Assembly: GCF_000750635.1 (NCBI RefSeq)
Contig: NZ_CCDM010000001.1
Coordinates: 496,001 to 560,000, forward strand
Direction of reading: 5' to 3'
DNA: 64,000 nucleotides
Origin: Oceanobacillus jeddahensis
GTDB lineage: Bacteria; Bacillota; Bacilli; Bacillales; Amphibacillaceae
Part shown: positions 34,398-43,005 of the stretch, piece by piece
Layout of the letters: each line of letters begins with the position of its first letter
Position numbering within the stretch: the stretch's first letter is position 1
The notes under the pieces: model-generated
The model's input: only the letters and a program-made list of their open reading frames with translations
Database searches by the model: none
What the model was told of the DNA's origin: nothing
Position numbers and translations under genes: made by a program

Positions 34398-35668
34398 CTT
34401 TAGTGATTTTAGTAATGTTTATTGCGTTTTTTATCTTACTATTTATTGGTGTACCAATTGCTGTGTCGTTAGGCTTATCCGGTATTGCCGCTATACTTAT
34501 AACTGGAGCAGATACATCTTTATTAATGGTGCCTCAAAAAATTATTGGTGGCTTAAATAGTTTTACATTGCTTGCAATTCCTTTGTTTTTATTAGCTGGA
34601 AATATAATGGCAAAGGCTAAAATATCCGACAAATTAATAGACCTGGCAGCATTAATTGTAGGGAAACTACCAGGTGGTTTGGCTCATGTATCTGTTGGTT
34701 CATCAGCTATGTTTGGTGCTATATCCGGGTCAGCTCCCGCAACAACTGCAGCAATCGGATCTATTATGATACCGAATATGGAAAATAGAGGATATAATAA
34801 AGTCTATTCAGCTTCGGTTATATCATCAGCTGGTGTATTAGGTCTTATTATTCCACCAAGTATTACGATGGTACTTTATGGTGTAACGGCAGGTGTATCA
34901 ATTGGAGACCTGTTTATATCAGGGATTGTTCCGGGTATTCTCTTAGCAATCGGATTAATGGTTTTAAATTACTTTCTTTTAAAGAAAGATAAAACAACAG
35001 TTACCAAAAGTATGGAAATGGGAAGTTCTGTAAAAGTAATATTGAATAGTTTTTGGGCGCTGTTATTACCAGTTATTATTATAGGAGGAATATACTCAGG
35101 AATTTTCACACCAACTGAATCAGCAGCAGTGGCTTGTCTATATGGGATTATCATTGGATTTTTTGTATATCGGACATTAAATTTTAAAAATTTATATATT
35201 GCATTAAAAGATACAGCGCAAAGCACTGCAATGATAATGATTCTAATTGGATCTGCACATATTTTCAGTGCAATAATTGCATCAGAAAGAGTGCCGGAGA
35301 AGGTAGCTGGCGTCATGTTGTCTTTCACGGATAATCAAGTTATAATTATGTTATTACTACTTCTATTATTGTTAATAGTCGGAACATTCTTGGAAAACGT
35401 TGCATCTATTGTATTGGTCGTTCCTACTGTAGTTGGAATTTTAGAACATGCTCAAATTGATCTCGTATATTTTGGAGTCTTTATGGTAATTGCTTTGGCT
35501 GTGGGACAAATAACTCCACCAGTCGGTTTGAATTTATTTGTTGCATCAGAGATTGCCGGGATAAGATTTGAGTCTATGGTGAGACAAATTATTCCATATC
35601 TGGTGTTCTATATCATTGCACTGATTATATTTATATTCTTTCCGGGATTATTAACAATGCTTATTTAG
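34394..35668 (+). CDS. TRAP transporter large permease (DctM)
   Basis: 424 residues, about twelve helices, GTG start overlapping the DctQ stop. GVPIAVSLGLSG, IPLFLLAGNIMAKAKI, SGSAPATTAAIGSIMIPNM and IPPSITMVLYG are the DctM signatures, with the C-terminal QITPPVGLNLFVASEIAG repeat of the elevator core. It moves a sodium-coupled organic acid. The position next to CoA-transferase and HMG-CoA-lyase-like genes suggests a branched C5-C6 dicarboxylate. Confidence 0.92.
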   Translation: MTLVILVMFIAFFILLFIGVPIAVSLGLSGIAAILITGADTSLLMVPQKIIGGLNSFTLLAIPLFLLAGNIMAKAKISDKLIDLAALIVGKLPGGLAHVSVGSSAMFGAISGSAPATTAAIGSIMIPNMENRGYNKVYSASVISSAGVLGLIIPPSITMVLYGVTAGVSIGDLFISGIVPGILLAIGLMVLNYFLLKKDKTTVTKSMEMGSSVKVILNSFWALLLPVIIIGGIYSGIFTPTESAAVACLYGIIIGFFVYRTLNFKNLYIALKDTAQSTAMIMILIGSAHIFSAIIASERVPEKVAGVMLSFTDNQVIIMLLLLLLLLIVGTFLENVASIVLVVPTVVGILEHAQIDLVYFGVFMVIALAVGQITPPVGLNLFVASEIAGIRFESMVRQIIPYLVFYIIALIIFIFFPGLLTMLI

Positions 35669-35702
35669 AAATAGAGGTAAAGCATAGGAAGTAACAAAAG
35701 GG

Positions 35703-36383
35703 ATGATTAACTTGAAAATAGTAAAAGCAAAACCTTTATACATGCAAGTTCACGGTGCATTACGTCAAGAAATAATAAATGGAAAATTAAATTATGGTGA
35801 ACGAATTAATGAAGTAAAAATCTCTCAAACATTGGAAGTTAGTAGAGGACCTGTAAGAGAATCTATTAGCAAGCTTGAGCAAGAGGGATTATTAGTAAGA
35901 GACGAAAAAAATGTATTACGTGTATATACTCCAAATGCGGATGATTTGAAAAATATATATGAATGCAGAAGAGCGCTTGAATCTTTAGCTGCAGAGAAAG
36001 CAGCTGAAAGTATTTCAGATCAAGGTCTGGCTGATTTGGAGCAATTGATGGTTAAATCAAGTAAGGTACTGGATGAAAAAGATGATTTAGAAAAATCAAC
36101 AACGCAGTTTCTAGAATTAAATAGCGAATTTCATCATATTATTATTCAAGCTGGTGAGAATAAAAGACTTTTGGATCAAGTAGCACAATTAAAAAGTTTA
36201 ACAAGATTATATCGTAAGTTTAACATCCATAACCATGAACGAAGAGCTGTTGCACATTCGCAACATTATAATATTTTTTTAGCTTTAAAAGATAGAGATA
36301 GCAAAAAGGCAAAAGAGTTAATGGATGAACATATTCAATATGATATGGAAAGTCTATTAAATTTATTTTTAAGAATAAAGTAA
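35703..36383 (+). CDS. GntR-family (FCD) regulator of the TRAP/CoA cluster
   Basis: 226 residues. Winged helix at about 10-72 (LRQEIINGKLNYGERINEVKISQTL, EVSRGPVRESISKLEQEG), then an FCD ligand domain with EFHHIIIQAGENKRL and the late HYNIFLALKDRD histidines that bind metal or ligand. A TTG at 35712 with AAAGGG 9 bases upstream is an alternative start. It lies between the TRAP genes and the CoA-transferase gene, both of which carry the same 15-bp inverted repeat, so it is probably their repressor. Confidence 0.85.
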   Translation: MINLKIVKAKPLYMQVHGALRQEIINGKLNYGERINEVKISQTLEVSRGPVRESISKLEQEGLLVRDEKNVLRVYTPNADDLKNIYECRRALESLAAEKAAESISDQGLADLEQLMVKSSKVLDEKDDLEKSTTQFLELNSEFHHIIIQAGENKRLLDQVAQLKSLTRLYRKFNIHNHERRAVAHSQHYNIFLALKDRDSKKAKELMDEHIQYDMESLLNLFLRIK

Positions 36384-36410
36384 TAAAGTAGCTTATTTTT
36401 TCGTTTTTAA

Positions 36411-36425
36411 TGTTAACAGTTAACA
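36411..36425. promoter_or_regulatory. Shared operator, CoA-transferase copy
   Basis: TGTTAAC-A-GTTAACA, a perfect inverted repeat about 34 bases before the CoA-transferase start. It is the second copy of the motif at 32861. Confidence 0.7.
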
Positions 36426-36458
36426 AAATTTATTTTTAGAATTGTTGAGGTGGTTTTT

Positions 36459-37670
36459 ATGTTTGATGAAAAATCAAAGGAATTATTAAAAGGATTACGC
36501 GTTTTAGAGATGGGAACATTAATTGCAGGTCCGTTTGCAGGGCGATTATTTGCAGATTTTGGAGCAGAAGTTATTAAGGTTGAAACGCCAGGAGCAGGGG
36601 ACCCAATTCGTAAATGGCGTAAAATGCATGGAGATACATCACTGTGGTGGTATGTTCAAGCAAGAAATAAGAAGTCTATTACACTTAACTTAAAGTCAGA
36701 AGAAGGTCAAGAAATTATTAAAGAACTTATACAGAATACAGATATTATTATTGAAAACTTTCGACCCAGAAAGCTGGAAGAGTGGGGCTTGGGCTACGAA
36801 GATTTGAAAGCGATTAACCCTAAAATTATTATGGTGCGAATTTCAGGTTATGGTCAAGATGGACCTTATAGTAGTAAACCCGGCTTTGGTAGTGTAGGTG
36901 AATCGATAGGAGGAATTCGCTATTTAACAGGCTATTCGGATCGACCTCCTGTAAGGGTTGGAGTTAGTCTGGGAGATTCTATTTCATCCCTATATGCTGT
37001 GATTAGTTCAATGATGGCAGTTTATAACCGGGATATTGTTGGCACAGGAAAAGGGCAATATATTGATGTTGCTTTATATGAAGCTGTTTTTAGCTTAATG
37101 GAGAGTATGGTACCTGAATTTGATTATTATGAACATATTCGAGAAAGAACAGGGAGTTCCTTGCCGGGGATTGTTCCATCAAACACATATCGATGTAAAG
37201 AAGATAAATATATCGTTATAGGTGGCAATGGGGACAGTATATTCAAGCGTTTGATGAAGGCAATTGGGCGTGAGGATATAGAGAAAGATCCCAAATATGC
37301 ATCTAATGATTTACGGGCAAGACAAGCGGAGTTCCTAGATGCTGCTATTACGGAGTGGACACAAAAGCACACTTTGAAGGAAGCACAAGAAATTCTTGAT
37401 AAATATGATGTTCCTAATGGTCCAATATACAGTATTTCAGATATTTTTGAAGACGTACATTACCAAGCAAGAGAAATGATTAAAGAAGTTGAAGTAGAGG
37501 AACTCGGAAAATTAAAAATGCCTGGTATAATGCCGAAGTTTTCGGAAACACCTGGAGAAATAAAATGGGCCGGACCTAAACTGGGAGAGCATAATCAAGA
37601 AGTATATAAAGAAATTCTCGGATTTACAGATGAAAGAATAATAGAAATGAAGGAAAATAACACAATATAA
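36459..37670 (+). CDS. Family III CoA-transferase (CaiB/BaiF type)
   Basis: 403 residues. The ATG at 36459 follows GAGGTGG; a GTG at 36450 touches that site. GLRVLEMGTLIAGPFAGRLF, ADFGAEVIKVE, NKKSITLNL and ENFRPRKLEEWGLGY are family III signatures. The catalytic Asp is at 173 (SLGDSISSLYA). It transfers CoA between carboxylic acids in the cytoplasm. Its neighbour is an HMG-CoA-lyase-like enzyme, so it likely activates the acid that the TRAP system imports. Which acid is an inference. Confidence 0.88.
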   Translation: MFDEKSKELLKGLRVLEMGTLIAGPFAGRLFADFGAEVIKVETPGAGDPIRKWRKMHGDTSLWWYVQARNKKSITLNLKSEEGQEIIKELIQNTDIIIENFRPRKLEEWGLGYEDLKAINPKIIMVRISGYGQDGPYSSKPGFGSVGESIGGIRYLTGYSDRPPVRVGVSLGDSISSLYAVISSMMAVYNRDIVGTGKGQYIDVALYEAVFSLMESMVPEFDYYEHIRERTGSSLPGIVPSNTYRCKEDKYIVIGGNGDSIFKRLMKAIGREDIEKDPKYASNDLRARQAEFLDAAITEWTQKHTLKEAQEILDKYDVPNGPIYSISDIFEDVHYQAREMIKEVEVEELGKLKMPGIMPKFSETPGEIKWAGPKLGEHNQEVYKEILGFTDERIIEMKENNTI

Positions 37671-37688
37671 AAAAGGAGGAGAGCGGAT

Positions 37689-38594
37689 ATGGATGTGAAA
37701 ATTCAAGAGGTAATTTCAAGAGATGGTTTTCAGATGGAAAAGGAATTTGTGCCAACGGAAAAAAAGGTACAATTGATTAATGAACTAAGTGAAACTGGAG
37801 TTCATAAAATAGAAGTAACGTCGTTTGTGTCTCCAAAAGCAGTACCACAGCTTAAAGATGCAAGTGAAGTTGCAACTAGAATTAATCGGACCCCAGATGT
37901 AACTTATGTTGCTCTAATAGCTAATTTACGTGGAGCAGAACGCGCATTAGATGCAGGAATGGATGAAGTCAATTTAGTGATGTCGGCAAGTACGACACAC
38001 AATAAAAAAAACGTGAATAAAACACATGAAGAGTCGTTGTTTGAGTTCCAAAAAATAATGGATACAGTAAAAAGTACAAAAATGAAGGTGAATGGTACGG
38101 TGGCAACTGCTTTTGGATGTCCATTTGAGGGAGATATTTCTGAAGATGCAGTTCAACAGTATGTCAATACCTATTTGAAAATGGGGATGAATAGTATTAC
38201 TTTAGCAGATACAACTGGCATGGCAAACCCTGTTCAAGTGAAACAGCTAGTTTCTAAAGTAAAAGAACAAATTGGGGATATACCACTTACATTGCATTTT
38301 CATAATACGAGAGGCATGGGGCTGGTTAATGTAATTGCAGCAATGGAAGCAGGTGCAAATCAATTTGATGCATCTTTAGGAGGTATTGGTGGATGTCCAT
38401 TTGCTCCTGGAGCTACTGGGAATATTTGTACAGAAGATCTAGTCCATATGCTTGATGAGATAAAAGTGAAACATAATACTGATTTAGATAAACTTATTTC
38501 ATTATCGAGCGGGTTGACAGAAGTAATTGGAAGAGACGATTATCCAGGGCAAGTAGTTAAGGCTGGTAAAGTTAGTGATTTGCATACAGTATAA
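37689..38594 (+). CDS. HMG-CoA lyase-like enzyme
   Basis: 301 residues. TIM barrel of the HMGL-like family: RDG (11-13) with catalytic Asp12 and Arg11, metal-binding HFH (203-205), and active-site Cys236 in GGIGGCPFAPGATGN, followed by TED. This is the MvaB/HMGCL subfamily pattern rather than isopropylmalate synthase. It cleaves 3-hydroxy-3-methylglutaryl-CoA (or a close relative) to acetyl-CoA and acetoacetate. AAAAAGGAGGA precedes the ATG. Cotranscribed with the CoA-transferase 18 bases upstream; terminator after it. Confidence 0.88.
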   Translation: MDVKIQEVISRDGFQMEKEFVPTEKKVQLINELSETGVHKIEVTSFVSPKAVPQLKDASEVATRINRTPDVTYVALIANLRGAERALDAGMDEVNLVMSASTTHNKKNVNKTHEESLFEFQKIMDTVKSTKMKVNGTVATAFGCPFEGDISEDAVQQYVNTYLKMGMNSITLADTTGMANPVQVKQLVSKVKEQIGDIPLTLHFHNTRGMGLVNVIAAMEAGANQFDASLGGIGGCPFAPGATGNICTEDLVHMLDEIKVKHNTDLDKLISLSSGLTEVIGRDDYPGQVVKAGKVSDLHTV

Positions 38595-38659
38595 AGAATA
38601 ATGTAATTGCTAGTATGGCGTTGGGGTAACATACTAGTTGTAATATATTTATAGAAGGG

Positions 38660-38700
38660 GCTGTTGCACAATTAGGTAACTGATCGTGCAACAGCTTTTC
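38660..38700 (+). terminator. Terminator after the CoA-transferase/lyase genes
   Basis: A perfect 10-bp stem GCTGTTGCAC / GTGCAACAGC with a 16-base loop and trailing TTTTC. The GGGGCTGTTGCAC start also recalls insertion-sequence ends; see the remnants that follow. Confidence 0.7.
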
Positions 38701-38760
38701 TTATGCTTCTATCGTGCAAAAAACAGACCATAAGGTGTCTGCTCTGATCTATAATTAATT

Positions 38761-39463
38761 ATGAAAAGTAAACCAATCATACAGCGACCTCAGTACATTT
38801 AAAATGTAGCAATTTATCACCGATAGATGTTGAAGAGATGGTCCCTAAAAATGATTTATTCCTTCTGTTATAACCTTAATAAAATATATCCGAAAATCCA
38901 ATCTGATCGCCTAAATTACTGTTTTCATCCTTTAGAGGCTGCCAAAAAAGGGAAGTTTATTTAAGTGCGTCAAAAAATCAATTGTTTCTCCTGTTATTAC
39001 CAAGAAGGAGAATGGTCAATCCTAAAATAAATAATCCAACATAAAAAAAGAGGCTTTCATCAAAGGCAAACCATGCATTTTACAACAGTTCCTTTTATGT
39101 AGTCCGTTTAATTTTGAAAGTTCTTAAGGAAGAAACGATAACATAAATGACGTAATATAATGTGATGATAAATGAATATTCCTGCCACTTCATTCTAAAG
39201 AAATTGGAAGTGTGGGTTTCTGAGGTGTCGACTTTCAAGATGTCAATGAACCGTTAGCGGAGTTGGCACATCGGTGTGCTAAAAACATCCAACCACACTA
39301 TCCCATTGGCCCTGCCTCCTGAGAGTTCTTTTCAGTCTATATGAGATTCATACGTTTGTTCCAGTCCCAGAATATACTAGTACAGATGTTGCAACAAATG
39401 TTTTTTGGTGGGGTAATCGCAGTCCCAACCCCAGGACGTTGCGATGTTAGCCTGACTTAAAAG
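38761..39463 (+). pseudogene. Decayed coding remnants, possibly transposase in part
   Basis: The 1.15 kb between 38595 and 39746 has no intact gene. Several short, meaningful-looking frames occur out of register. MKSKPIIQRPQYI at 38761 is followed by SPIDVEEMVPKNDLFLLL near 38820, which recalls the N-terminus of IS1182-type transposases. DFQDVNEPLAELAHRCAKNI occurs near 39231-39290, and EIHTFVPVPEYTSTDVATNV near 39344-39403. Each ends at stops or frameshifts. The last two look like pieces of metabolic enzymes I cannot name. Boundaries are approximate. Confidence 0.35.
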
Positions 39464-39623
39464 TGGGAGTCCTCTTTTCTAATCAAGATAGAAAGAAGTA
39501 TACAAATTATTAAGAATATTCATGGATAAGCATATCGCTTTCTAACAATTGCAGGATGAAAAACGTAAGAAGAATTTTGCTGAAAAAGAAGGAGTTTACA
39601 ATAAAAAGGCGAATTTAACATTA

Positions 39624-39637
39624 TGAAAGGGTTTTCA
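39624..39637 (+). promoter_or_regulatory. cre-like site before the GH20 gene
   Basis: TGAAAGGGTTTTCA matches the CcpA consensus TGWAANCGNTNWCA at 13 of 14 positions, about 110 bases before the GH20 start. Confidence 0.5.
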
Positions 39638-39688
39638 ATTTATTAGTTTATGTAGCTCTCATTTAAAAGAGCTTTTTATAAACTAATA

Positions 39689-39705
39689 CATTATAACGTT
39701 ATGTT
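39689..39705. promoter_or_regulatory. Shared AT-rich motif before GH20 gene
   Basis: CATTATAACGTTATGTT, with the core palindrome ATAACGTTAT. The same sequence with one change recurs at 42759-42775 before the ABC transporter of the same island. Candidate operator for the island's GntR/UTRA regulator. Confidence 0.5.
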
Positions 39706-39746
39706 TTTTAGGGTGTAGCATATATATTATGAAGGGGTGATGGTAA

Positions 39747-41654
39747 ATGGAAATTATATTTAAGGGTGACGTAGAAAATTTACGTTCAGGGATCGCAGAG
39801 TTACAGGAAGCTTATACATTTAGTGTAGCGAATAAAGGTGGTATTGTGCTAACGGGTATTCAAGATGAGCGTGCCAAAGGGTTAATTGTGGAATTTGATG
39901 GAGAAACCGGGACAATTACCTATCAGCAGCCATGTCATTTTTTTAGAGCACTTGGTTTGATTTTAGAACAGTTAAAGAAAGGAGTTAAGCAGAGTCATAT
40001 CCAAGAAACGATGCAGTTTTCCAGCGTAGGGCCGATGTTTGATTTATCCCGTAATATGACAATGAAGCTGTCTACGTTAAAGGATTTTATCCGCAAATTA
40101 GCGGTGATGGGGCATAATACGGCAATGCTGTATATGGAAGATACGTATGAAGTAGACGGAGAGCCTTATTTTGGTTATATGCGTGGGCGTTATAATGAAA
40201 AAGAATTGCGGGAGCTGGATGATTATGCGAGTCAATTTGGGATAGAGCTAATTCCTTGTATTCAAACATTAGCTCATTTAGAGGAATTTCTGAAATGGGA
40301 TGCTGCTTATAAATATAAAGATACCAGGGGAGCCCTATTATTAGAGAGTGAAGATACGTATGATTTGCTGGAGCGGATGATTGCTTCTGTGACGAAGCCT
40401 TTTCGAAGCAACCGTGTCCATATCGGTATGGATGAAGCAGAAGAGGTAGGGCGCGGCAGATATTTAAATATGCATGGTTTCAAGGACCGATTTGATTTAA
40501 TGAAGGCACATCTCGATAGAGTTATTGCCATAACAAATAAATATCATCTGCGTGCTGTAATGTGGAGCGATATGTTTTTAAAATTGGCTTCTGAAACAGG
40601 GGATAGCTACGACAAAACAACAGATTTACCAGATTATATTGTGAATCAGCTTCCTGATAATGTGCAGTATATGTATTGGCAGTACGCTCAATCTGATAAG
40701 GAGCACTATGAGCGGATGCTGAAACAATTAAAACGGTTTGGTACTACACCGGCATTTGCTGGGGGAATGTGGGTATGGAATACGTTTGCACCTAACTATC
40801 AAATATCCCTTACGGCTAGTGAACCAGCGCTTACTGTTTGCAAGCAAGAAGGTATTGAAGATGTTTTTGTAACACTGTGGGGAGATGATGGTTATGAAAA
40901 TAATGTATATCATGCACTTTATGGATTACAGTTCTATGCCGAACACGCTTACCACATGGAAGTCAATACAAACCGGTTGAAAGAACGTGCACTGTTTTGT
41001 ACAGGCATTAATCCAGATGCACTCTTGGCATTAAATAAAATGGATCAGCCACCCGGTGTAGATGAAGGAAATACATTGCAGACAAACCCCTCTAAATTTT
41101 TGTTATGGCAGGATGTATTGCTGGGATTATTTGATAAGCATGTCGAAAAAAAGAATGTAGGGACGTTTTATGAAAACCTGGCAGAGGAAATCGGGCAGTA
41201 TAATCAACAAACGTCAGATCACTTTTTTGATGTGCCGGAAAAGTTGTGTCGTGTCCTTGCGAAAAAAGGGGATTTAGGTGTGGAATTAAAAGCAGCGTAT
41301 GACGCATCAGATCAAGAAAAGCTTAAAGAAATTGCCCAGCACATAATACCAGAAGTAATAAAGCGTGTGAAAGAATTGCAGAGTGCTCACCGGAAACAAT
41401 GGCTTTCCTTGAATAAACCTTTTGGATGGGAAGTCATTGATATTCGCTATGGAGGGTTATTACAGCGTTTAGATACCGCTTGCCAGCGGGTTGAGGAGTA
41501 TGTAAAGGGAGACTTGGAGCAAATAGAAGAGCTGGAGCAAGAGCGATTGTATTTTTCTCCAAATGTAGAGGAGTCTAGCGGCTTGGGCTGGTGCAGCTAT
41601 TATTATCGGATGGCTTCTCCTAATGTATTCTTTCATGTATTGCCGATTTATTGA
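39747..41654 (+). CDS. GH20 family beta-N-acetylhexosaminidase-like enzyme
   Basis: 635 residues, no signal peptide, so cytoplasmic. An N-terminal alpha/beta domain (1-85) precedes a TIM barrel with the GH20 Asp-Glu pair D229-E230 in HIGMDEAEEVG. FDLSRNMTMKLSTLKDFIRKLAVMGHN (split at about 98-123) and MYWQYAQ, plus WVWNTFAPNY and WGDDG, line the active site. It removes terminal GlcNAc or GalNAc from imported glycans. GAAGGGGTGATGG precedes the ATG. It opens the amino-sugar island and overlaps nothing; a lactonase-like gene follows 13 bases on. Confidence 0.85.
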   Translation: MEIIFKGDVENLRSGIAELQEAYTFSVANKGGIVLTGIQDERAKGLIVEFDGETGTITYQQPCHFFRALGLILEQLKKGVKQSHIQETMQFSSVGPMFDLSRNMTMKLSTLKDFIRKLAVMGHNTAMLYMEDTYEVDGEPYFGYMRGRYNEKELRELDDYASQFGIELIPCIQTLAHLEEFLKWDAAYKYKDTRGALLLESEDTYDLLERMIASVTKPFRSNRVHIGMDEAEEVGRGRYLNMHGFKDRFDLMKAHLDRVIAITNKYHLRAVMWSDMFLKLASETGDSYDKTTDLPDYIVNQLPDNVQYMYWQYAQSDKEHYERMLKQLKRFGTTPAFAGGMWVWNTFAPNYQISLTASEPALTVCKQEGIEDVFVTLWGDDGYENNVYHALYGLQFYAEHAYHMEVNTNRLKERALFCTGINPDALLALNKMDQPPGVDEGNTLQTNPSKFLLWQDVLLGLFDKHVEKKNVGTFYENLAEEIGQYNQQTSDHFFDVPEKLCRVLAKKGDLGVELKAAYDASDQEKLKEIAQHIIPEVIKRVKELQSAHRKQWLSLNKPFGWEVIDIRYGGLLQRLDTACQRVEEYVKGDLEQIEELEQERLYFSPNVEESSGLGWCSYYYRMASPNVFFHVLPIY

Positions 41655-41667
41655 GGGGGGAAATCCA

Positions 41668-42681
41668 TTGGATAATCAAACGATGGAAGTACTTATTGGA
41701 AGCTATGGAGAGGAAAATTCGGCATGTATTCAGTGGTTGCAAATACATGCCGAATCAGGTGAAGTTCAATGGTTAGGTGAACAAGATGGAATCGCTAATC
41801 CATCCTTTTTAGCAAAGCACCCAACCCAAAAGCGAGTATATGCTGTCAGTGAAGTACCAGAGGGAGAGGTAGTTTGTTATGAATTACACGATGAAACGCA
41901 TTGTCTGAAAGAACGACAGCGTTTGCCGACACATGGCGGACCATGTTACGTAGAGGTGAGTGCCTGTGGCGGTTATTTGTTTGTAAGCAATTATTCGAAT
42001 GCCGGCGTTGTTGTTTATGCTCTTGATGAAAAGGGAGATTTACAAGAAGAAATAGAATATCTGGATTTCACTTCTACAAATAATGGCGCTTCTCATATTC
42101 ATACGGTTCGGCAAATTCCAGGGAGCTCCCGTATCCTGATGACGGATATTGGTAAAAGTAAAATCTATATATATGAGTGGGATGAAGAAAAAGGACGTTT
42201 GCTTCCCTTTCAAAATTTGATGATACCAGAGAAAACAGGACCGAGGCACGTTGCTTTTCATCCGGAGAAGTCAATCGTATATGTGATCAATGAATATCAA
42301 TCAACGGTATTAGTGTATCAGTATACAGACCAATCAGCTTTTTTACAGTGCATTCAAGAGATAGAAACGGTAAGTGAGCAGAAGAATTATGGCGCAGAGA
42401 TTCAATACGTTGATGGGAAAATCATTACCTCTAATAGGGGTGCAGACTCGTTGACTTTTTTTCATGTGGCTGAAGATGGTTTGCTTGAAAAAGAAACCTC
42501 CATTCTTACAGGTGGAAAATGGCCAAGACATTTTTGTACTAACCAATTATTGAATAATCAATTATTTATTTGTCATCAAAACAGTAATAATATAACGATT
42601 TTTAAACAAATAAATAATACATATTTAATAAAAAATAATACAATCTTGGTACAATCACCTGTTTGTATCATTAAAATATAG
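41668..42681 (+). CDS. Lactonase-family beta-propeller (6-phosphogluconolactonase-like)
   Basis: 337 residues. A TTG at 41668 is chosen because GAGGGGGG lies 8 bases upstream; the frame also runs open into the end of the GH20 gene. Propeller-type repeats (LIGSYGEENSACIQ, GGPCYVEVSACGGYLFVSNYSNAGVVVY, KTGPRHVAFHPEKSIVYVIN split, KWPRHF) fit the seven-bladed Pgl/YkgB lactonase family. The usual substrate is a sugar lactone, but here the context is amino-sugar use, so the true substrate is open. Probably cotranscribed with the GH20 gene. Confidence 0.8.
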   Translation: MDNQTMEVLIGSYGEENSACIQWLQIHAESGEVQWLGEQDGIANPSFLAKHPTQKRVYAVSEVPEGEVVCYELHDETHCLKERQRLPTHGGPCYVEVSACGGYLFVSNYSNAGVVVYALDEKGDLQEEIEYLDFTSTNNGASHIHTVRQIPGSSRILMTDIGKSKIYIYEWDEEKGRLLPFQNLMIPEKTGPRHVAFHPEKSIVYVINEYQSTVLVYQYTDQSAFLQCIQEIETVSEQKNYGAEIQYVDGKIITSNRGADSLTFFHVAEDGLLEKETSILTGGKWPRHFCTNQLLNNQLFICHQNSNNITIFKQINNTYLIKNNTILVQSPVCIIKI

Positions 42682-42758
42682 CGTCCATATAAGCTTTTAA
42701 ATAAGGTAATAAATAAAAATAGGTTCTTCGACAAAAGGAGACAAAAAAACATATTAAT

Positions 42759-42802
42759 CATTATAATGTTATGTTGACGCATTCAAATAATAGTGGTACT
42801 AT
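42759..42802 (+). promoter_or_regulatory. Promoter and shared motif of the ABC transporter operon
   Basis: CATTATAATGTTATGTT (42759-42775) repeats the motif at 39689 with one change. It overlaps the -35 TTGACG (42773-42778) of a promoter whose -10 is TACTAT (42797-42802, 18-base spacing). This placement suits a repressor site. Confidence 0.55.
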
Positions 42803-42901
42803 TTTGAATAAGCAAAAAAGTCTGTATTGCATCTTAGATGATTATGGTATTGAAAAGGAGGAGTTTAGACTAAAAGACCAATAAAAACAACGCGTCGGAA
42901 A

Positions 42902-42969
42902 AGGATCTTCTGCTAAAATTGCCGACGTTATGCGGGTAACGTAGAAGTCATCACATCATGTGGAAGCTC
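42902..42969 (-). repeat. 68-bp two-hairpin repeat, degenerate third copy
   Basis: On the minus strand this aligns without gaps to the two 68-bp units at 48739 and 48848 (for example GTGATGACTTCTACGTTACC at its centre). Its long stem is partly mismatched, as in a decayed copy. It lies in the leader of the ABC transporter operon, ending 36 bases before the lipoprotein start. Confidence 0.65.
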
Positions 42970-43005
42970 GTTTTACATTTTTTCCTACTTAAAAGGGGGG
43001 TCATT

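Noticed and set aside
38660..38700. Hairpin starting GGGGCTGTTGCAC as the end of an intact insertion sequence
   Set aside because: No matching right end and no intact transposase; it also works as the terminator of the preceding operon.
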